A stretch of DNA of 64,000 nt from Leptodontidium sp. MPI-SDFR-AT-0119 (lineage: Eukaryota; Ascomycota; Leotiomycetes; Helotiales; Leptodontidiaceae), in contig JAHLEZ010000002.1 in assembly GCA_020726505.1 (NCBI GenBank), positions 5,394,001 to 5,458,000 on the forward strand. Reading direction: 5' to 3'. The notes under the pieces were generated by a model that did no database searches, was not told the DNA's origin, and worked only from the letters and a program-made list of their open reading frames with translations. The translations under genes were made by a program, and so were the position numbers. Positions 59,173 to 64,000 of the stretch are shown here, piece after piece. The first letter of the stretch is position 1, and each line of letters starts with the position of its first letter.

Positions 59173-60823
59173 GATGAATAACTGATTGGAACAATGAATG
59201 CAAAGAAAGTTGTAAGTTAACACGAAGGTTTTGAGATGATGGACTCTTATACTCTAAAATGCCGCATAACTCGTCACATCAAGTGTCCATGCTCAGACTT
59301 TGGCCGTTCAGAAGTCGTCCTCTTGCATCAGTCGTTTCTCGGAATGTTTGGAAGTGCATTCGCCTTCAAAATGGACGGATAAACTCGACCCGTGCATCCT
59401 TAGCTTTGCGAGAGGCAGTAGTCTTGGCCAGATACAGTACCTTACCCGTCATTTGGCCCTCAAACGCATGGTTTTAGTTTGCAGACTGGGTCCACTCATG
59501 CGTAAACAGAGTAGGGCACTCTATATTACATGGCGACATCGGCTGCTTGTGGAATCAATCGATATGTGTCTGTCAAACCACAATCTTCCATTGGCAGGAA
59601 AATGGAGGCTGATTCAAGCTTTGAAGCGCACGGGAAACATTCAAAACACTCGACATCTGTGCGTCTATCCCCTTTCCAGAAATTCGCTTATCGATTAGCG
59701 AAGCGAGAAACCTTGTTTGTTTCGTTTTTGAATCGTTCGTTCCAGTTCCCGGTTCCGATTCTCATGCCTGTCGTTTGCGCATCCCTGGAGTTCGCTGAAC
59801 ATCGGTGATTGTAGAATCTTTGGTTGCCGACAAAAGAGGGACAAATATATCTATTAGATTTTATCCTAATCTATAAATGTGGAGGCACGAAGGTTCGCAT
59901 CACTTCCAATCTAGACACCGCTCACCTCGCTCACCCCTGCTGCGTCAAACAGCCCCCTTGTCATAACCAGACCACATCTCATACGAGCACCATCTGACAC
60001 TTACCTACGACGTGCAACAAAACCCCAATTCTCTCATCTTACCTTCAAACCATCCTCTGATTCCTTCCTTCACCAGCTCAGCTCTCCTTAAGATAGAAAT
60101 ACTGCCTAGATCCCTTCCAGAACCTCATTCCAGACCAACGCATCAGGCCACCAACATCTGATGCCCAAAAGTGCGAAGTGCAACAGACAGATGAGATTTC
60201 AAAAGGAAGAGAAAAAAGTGGTGGAAAAATAGAAGAGTGGTAGGACAAGGAAGTATGGTATGACGGGAAGGGGAAGAGGCGCGCTGATCTCGAGTGGTGT
60301 GATAAGGTAGGTAGCGGGGAAATAATCTGATAGAGATTAATAAACTTGATTTTTTTTCTTTTTGCTTTTAGAAATATGCTTATTTTGCGGGAAGGAAGTT
60401 GGAAAGAGGGATGATTGGTAGTTGGGGATCTAATAAGTGTTCTTGGTTTGGGGGAGGCGTGGGCGTGGTTCCTGGGAGATCACCCGCATGGACGATATGT
60501 GCATTTACTAGCACGTTCCGGCACCTTGCTTTTGCAAGGCCACGGAATTTGTTGTCCTTCCATCCAAAATCAAGACAATGATAGATGCGATGTATGAGCA
60601 GAAGGAGCAGAGATAGCTCAGACTCAAGGCAAATTCTACCAAGGTCAACCCTACCCTACAGCTTCCTCACAATGCCACAGCCGGCCTTACAACCTTTCCT
60701 CAGAACTATTTTCAGAATCATTTATCAAGATTTATTCCTCTGAATAGCATATAGACATTATACAAATTAGTATCATAGCTCTCCAGCCAACCTCAAGCAG
60801 GCCTCGCCCCCTTCCACCTCATT
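59173..60823. other. Intergenic, repeat-protein promoter side
   Basis: About 1.65 kb. Open frames near 59300-59800 and 60400-60600 look random. No RNA, repeat or element recognised. Confidence 0.4.
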
Positions 60824-61488
60824 CTATGGCGGATTCTCCATTGCTCGCTTCCTCCTCAGCGATTTAATAGCTATGATACACCCCGGGACAGCAATGAAAA
60901 CAGTAAGGAGCCCAACACCGAGCCCTGCTCCTAGCGTTATCTTGTCGCTCGTACTCAAACCCCCTCCTTTGCTTTCTCCTGAGTTTTCGCCTGCAGGTGA
61001 AGTTGATGACTGGGAGGATGAGCTGAGTCGGGCAGTCGATTGAGAGAGTCGAGAAACGTTCGAAGCACTCGAAGTCGGCGATGAAGTGCCACTCTCGCTA
61101 GCAGGCGCAGAGGAAGCCGGCGATGACGAGGAGGGCCTATCACAAACACGTTAGCAGCTATACAAGTCCACGAAAATAAAGCCACGCCACTATTAAAATT
61201 CTGCCAGAAAAAGAGACAGAGGAAATACCCAGAACGGCCACGCCCCAATGGCAGCCGTCTTGCCAGCCTGGGATGTTGTCACTGTCACGTACACAGTCTC
61301 TGTTTCTTTAGTCCCCGAATTGCCAATCGGTGTGGACGTCGTCGTAACAGCAGCAGTCGCAGGGAAAAGGCCTCTTGAGGAACAATATGAGTTGTAGAGC
61401 CCGACGGCGCTGGAGATATCGACTGCTGGGTCGCCGATTGAGCAGGCTGATTTGATGCAAGATGCGAGGCTGAGATCAGAAGTTAGGC
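60824..61488 (-). CDS. CFEM-like membrane protein, 5' exon missing
   Basis: Best model: complement(60824..61136, 61293..61488), with a 156-nt GTACGT...TAG intron. The upstream exon (phase 1) was not found. The visible part begins GLTSDLSLASCIKSACS and has the second half of a CFEM-type cysteine pattern (C-x4-C...C). It is followed by a Thr/Ser-rich stalk (ETETV/PSSSSPASS), a membrane helix (LGAGLGVGLLTVFIAVPGCIIAI) and a basic tail ending RRKRAMENPP. An alternative donor at 61236-61231 would instead give a short hydrophobic, GPI-like end, so the splice is uncertain. Upstream DNA turns AT-rich within ~100 bases, which suggests a 5' truncation. If so, this is a broken gene. Confidence 0.55.
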
Positions 61489-61589
61489 CTATAATTTGGA
61501 GATATAGGGGTGATGATGGGATCCTCAATGGTGGTATATGATGCATGAATGGCGACCCTCGCGGGGTGATTGGGGCATGCGCAATTGGC

Positions 61590-62170
61590 TTAGTATAAAT
61601 AATATAAAGAGTCGTATTCTTCTTTAACTAAAGCGTAAACCAACGTTTGGACGGGGAAGGAAGAGGAGGATTCATCTGCTAAACTGAAGTTAGTAATAAT
61701 TAAGTATTAGGACGTAGACTATTACAGCTCTCAAGTGTGTAATCGCACTCAAAACCATCTCAAAGGTCGCGCCTATGCTATCCTCCCATTGCTTATAATA
61801 GTACTATCGAATGGCCACTTCGTGCCACTTCGTTAAGATCTTGTTGTTTCCACTATGTTAATTAAAATTTTCCTGCTGATTTCTCTTCTTTTTCTTCTTG
61901 GCACGAAGTATTAATTGCCTTAACGTATCCTCCTTAATAAAATGTATGCTCGCAAAGAAGTTAGATGGCTCTTTAAGGTACTAAAGAGCGTATTATCGCG
62001 CCTTATAGAAAGCTTTGTTATAATCAGACTTAGTCACATGGATTTTGTAGAAGTTACTAACAGGGTACTCCATTTAATAAGTTATTATAAATTATTTGTA
62101 AAGGATGCGTGGAAGTGTCGTGGTCGCGATGGAAAAAGATCGCGTTTGGTAGAGATTTTGGTGAGGAGTT
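61590..62170. repeat. AT-rich degenerate block
   Basis: About 580 bases markedly richer in A/T than both flanks, with TTAAT-type words and stops in all frames. Minus strand near 61640-61680 reads PPLPSPSKRWFTL, faintly like the N-terminal DNA-binding part of pogo/Fot1 transposases. Probably an old, mutated transposon fragment; identity not established. Confidence 0.3.
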
Positions 62171-63581
62171 GACCTTCGGCTATCTGGCGTGCGATACTTG
62201 CTTTCGTGCGACACTTGCTTTCACCGACTGTAAGCGACTGAGCGTCTACAAAAGGTGACCCGACTATTATCTTGATTCGTCCCTAGCGGCCTTCCATAGG
62301 GTGGGTCGGATGACGGCAAGGCATCCACTAACTCGCTAAGGTGGAGGCGACGAAAACATCCCGTGCCTGCCGTCCCACCCCGCTTCTATTGACGATCAGG
62401 ACCTGCTCCAGGTTCGAATGGTAGCGGGACAGTAACGGCTGGTAAGGCAAGAAACTGGTGCTCGTACAGTACTGGGACGGTGCAATGCTCCCCAGCCGCT
62501 TCAATGTTGACTTGCCACAAACATAGAGAGCTGCTGTGTAAGAGTTAAAGGAGAAGACATCAAAGCAAGGGGACTTCTCAATATAAGCCAGTGGCAAAAT
62601 AGAGCTAAAGTTGGTGTGGGTGGTTTCACTATGTGGGAAAAGCTAGACCAGCCGGCTGGTTCTCCCCAGACGATGCACAGCAGAGAAAATCTCCACACAG
62701 GCTGCCGTGTCCTCAGAGGGTTAGCATCCGCTGAAGATGGTGACACCAGTGACAGCTTTCAATACCGCCATAGAGCTCATGCGCCCCTTCCTGCGGCACT
62801 GGGATTCTCGAGTCATACTTTGTAATTCCATCTTTAGCAGACGCCATTTCCGAGAGGAACAAGACGGCTTGTGGTACTGGCGGTGGCTATGCATATGTGC
62901 CTTTTCATGTTTTCGTAGTTCTTCGAGATGGAGAAGGTTGTACGGAGATCCTCGCCCGGTCCCAGCCCTCTGCATATCTAGCTCTATTTTAACGGCAAGG
63001 GTTTCGTCCTACCGCACGCCGATAGGCACTAATCCTTGCCTCCATGTGGTCGGCACGCCTGTCAAAGACGGAGCTAGCCCGTAGCGGCAGGTTAGTCGGT
63101 TTGAGAACGTCGCCATCGAAGTTGGGCCGCCCTGTTCCTGGAATTTGGATGCAACCCCACAAAACAACAAGGCATGAGATGGCGTTTCCAAACGTAGTTC
63201 TGGTGGAAATGAGTTGAGAAACCAAGGAAAGGAGCTGAATCTTGGTGAGGCTAGACGTAGAATGGTCTTTGGCCCCTTCTTTGAAGTTGGAAGTGTCGTC
63301 AAAATGCCACTTGGCTGTGATGCAGAAATCCCTCGTCTTACCGCGATGACTCCACAGCTGATTGGCATACTTTCTGATAACTCAGGGGGATAGGACTTCG
63401 ATCTAGTTATGCATTCCCCGCATTTTCTGAGACATCAGACTAAGGATGGTAGCTCCTACCGGGAAGAGCTTCTCGGGAACTCTATAATTGCCTGTCTCCT
63501 CAGACTTCTCACATAAATCCAGACCAGCGGCTTGTGGAAACTCTATTGTCATTCATATATCGTGCCTCAAAATTTATAACA
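62171..63581. other. Unassigned 1.4-kb stretch
   Basis: Normal composition but no gene I can support. Minus-strand frames around 62720-63370 have coding-like passages in changing frames (LRKHEKAHMHSHRQYH; NLPLRASSVFDRRADHMEAR), which may be a decayed gene. A 17-bp near-perfect tandem, GTGCGAyACTTGCTTTC twice, lies at about 62190-62222. Confidence 0.35.
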
Positions 63582-64000
63582 ATGGCAAGCACAGTCAGTG
63601 ACTTTAAATTGGCCTCCACTGCTGCGGGCTTCACACTTGGCTTCGGTTTCCTATGTGTTTGGAATGCCATCCAACAGACGAGAGCAGTCCGCTCACCGCT
63701 CCGCAGCGTCTACATATTCATGGTGTGGGGAGAAATCTTCGCAAACCTTTGCATTGGTATCATTGGATGGTTATTCCTTGATGGTTATTTTCGTCCAAGG
63801 TGGGCATCTCCTCATTGTTTGTTCCTATTCCCAGAGTCTGATTGCTCATCAAATGACAGCGTTCCAATATTGTTCACCATCCTATTTCTTTGGGTGTTTG
63901 AGGTTCAACTGCTTATGCAAATCATTATCAACCGAATAACTGTTGTCGTGGATGATCGCAAACTAGTTTCGAGACTGAAGGTGATTCCCACTGTCCTTCT
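63582..64000 (+). CDS. Multi-pass fungal integral membrane protein (5' part)
   Basis: Exons 63582..63799 and 63860..64000 or slightly less, with a 60-nt intron; the gene continues past the window. The start MASTVSDFKLASTAAG is followed by a hydrophobic helix (FTLGFGFLCVWNAI), a basic loop with PLRSVYIFMVWGE, a second helix (IFANLCIGIIGWLFL), and, across the splice, a third helix (VPILFTILFLWVFEVQLLMQ) then IIINRI. This pattern belongs to a common family of fungal plasma-membrane-type proteins with about seven helices and no known function. Another intron may begin at 63978 (GTGATT). No neighbour suggests a role. Confidence 0.75.
   Translation, partial: MASTVSDFKLASTAAGFTLGFGFLCVWNAIQQTRAVRSPLRSVYIFMVWGEIFANLCIGIIGWLFLDGYFRPRWASPHCLFLFPESDCSSNDSVPILFTILFLWVFEVQLLMQIIINRITVVVDDRKLVSRLKVIPTVL

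Noticed and set aside
1..64000. CRISPR arrays, bacterial operons, ribosome-binding sites
   Set aside because: The sequence is eukaryotic with spliceosomal introns; no spaced direct-repeat array was seen.
1..64000. tRNA or rRNA genes
   Set aside because: I looked for T-loop GGTTCGA-type boxes and found none with a matching acceptor stem; a tRNAscan run would be decisive.

Overview
The window looks like nuclear DNA of a filamentous ascomycete (Pezizomycotina; Helotiales/Leotiomycetes-like is only a guess). It has short GT-AG introns (mostly 44-70 nt), CFEM and kelch surface proteins, a Kex2-site repeat protein, an AT-rich block with C-to-T-type decay, and long gene-poor stretches of low-complexity DNA. 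Exons below were joined by hand from splice sites and reading frame. All complete multi-exon models close to a whole number of codons.

Layout. 1-13.2 kb, mostly minus strand: a coiled-coil hypothetical protein, a short-chain dehydrogenase, a beta-carbonic-anhydrase-like protein lacking the Asp-Arg dyad arginine, a seven-exon CSC1/OSCA channel, a nitrilase-family hydrolase, and an acidic protein with two CHORD-like zinc-binding repeats. 14.2-18.8 kb: a ten-exon gamma-glutamyltransferase (+) converging on the ALG11 mannosyltransferase (-). 19.2-21.6 kb: an AT-rich block holding the wreck of a COX18/Oxa1-type gene. 21.6-38 kb is gene-poor: one short inverted-repeat transposon with an 8-bp target duplication, one CFEM GPI-anchored protein, and about 10 kb of microsatellites and polypyrimidine tracts in front of a large kinase.

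38-51 kb holds core genes: a CaMKK/Sak1/Ssp1-type kinase, chorismate synthase (ARO2) divergent from a lipoate-protein ligase, and the ribonucleotide reductase large subunit with CGCG boxes upstream. 52-64 kb is accessory: a kelch membrane protein, a P450, a dead fungal transcription factor, a secreted repeat protein cut by Lys-Arg sites, a CFEM-like gene lacking its 5' exon beside another AT-rich block, and a multi-pass membrane protein running off the end.

Housekeeping links are aromatic amino acids (ARO2), lipoylation, dNTP supply (RNR1), N-glycan assembly (ALG11) and glutathione turnover (GGT). The most original material is the Kex2 repeat protein with its P450 and dead-regulator neighbours, the inverted-repeat transposon, the exon duplication in the CHORD-like gene, and two decayed genes.
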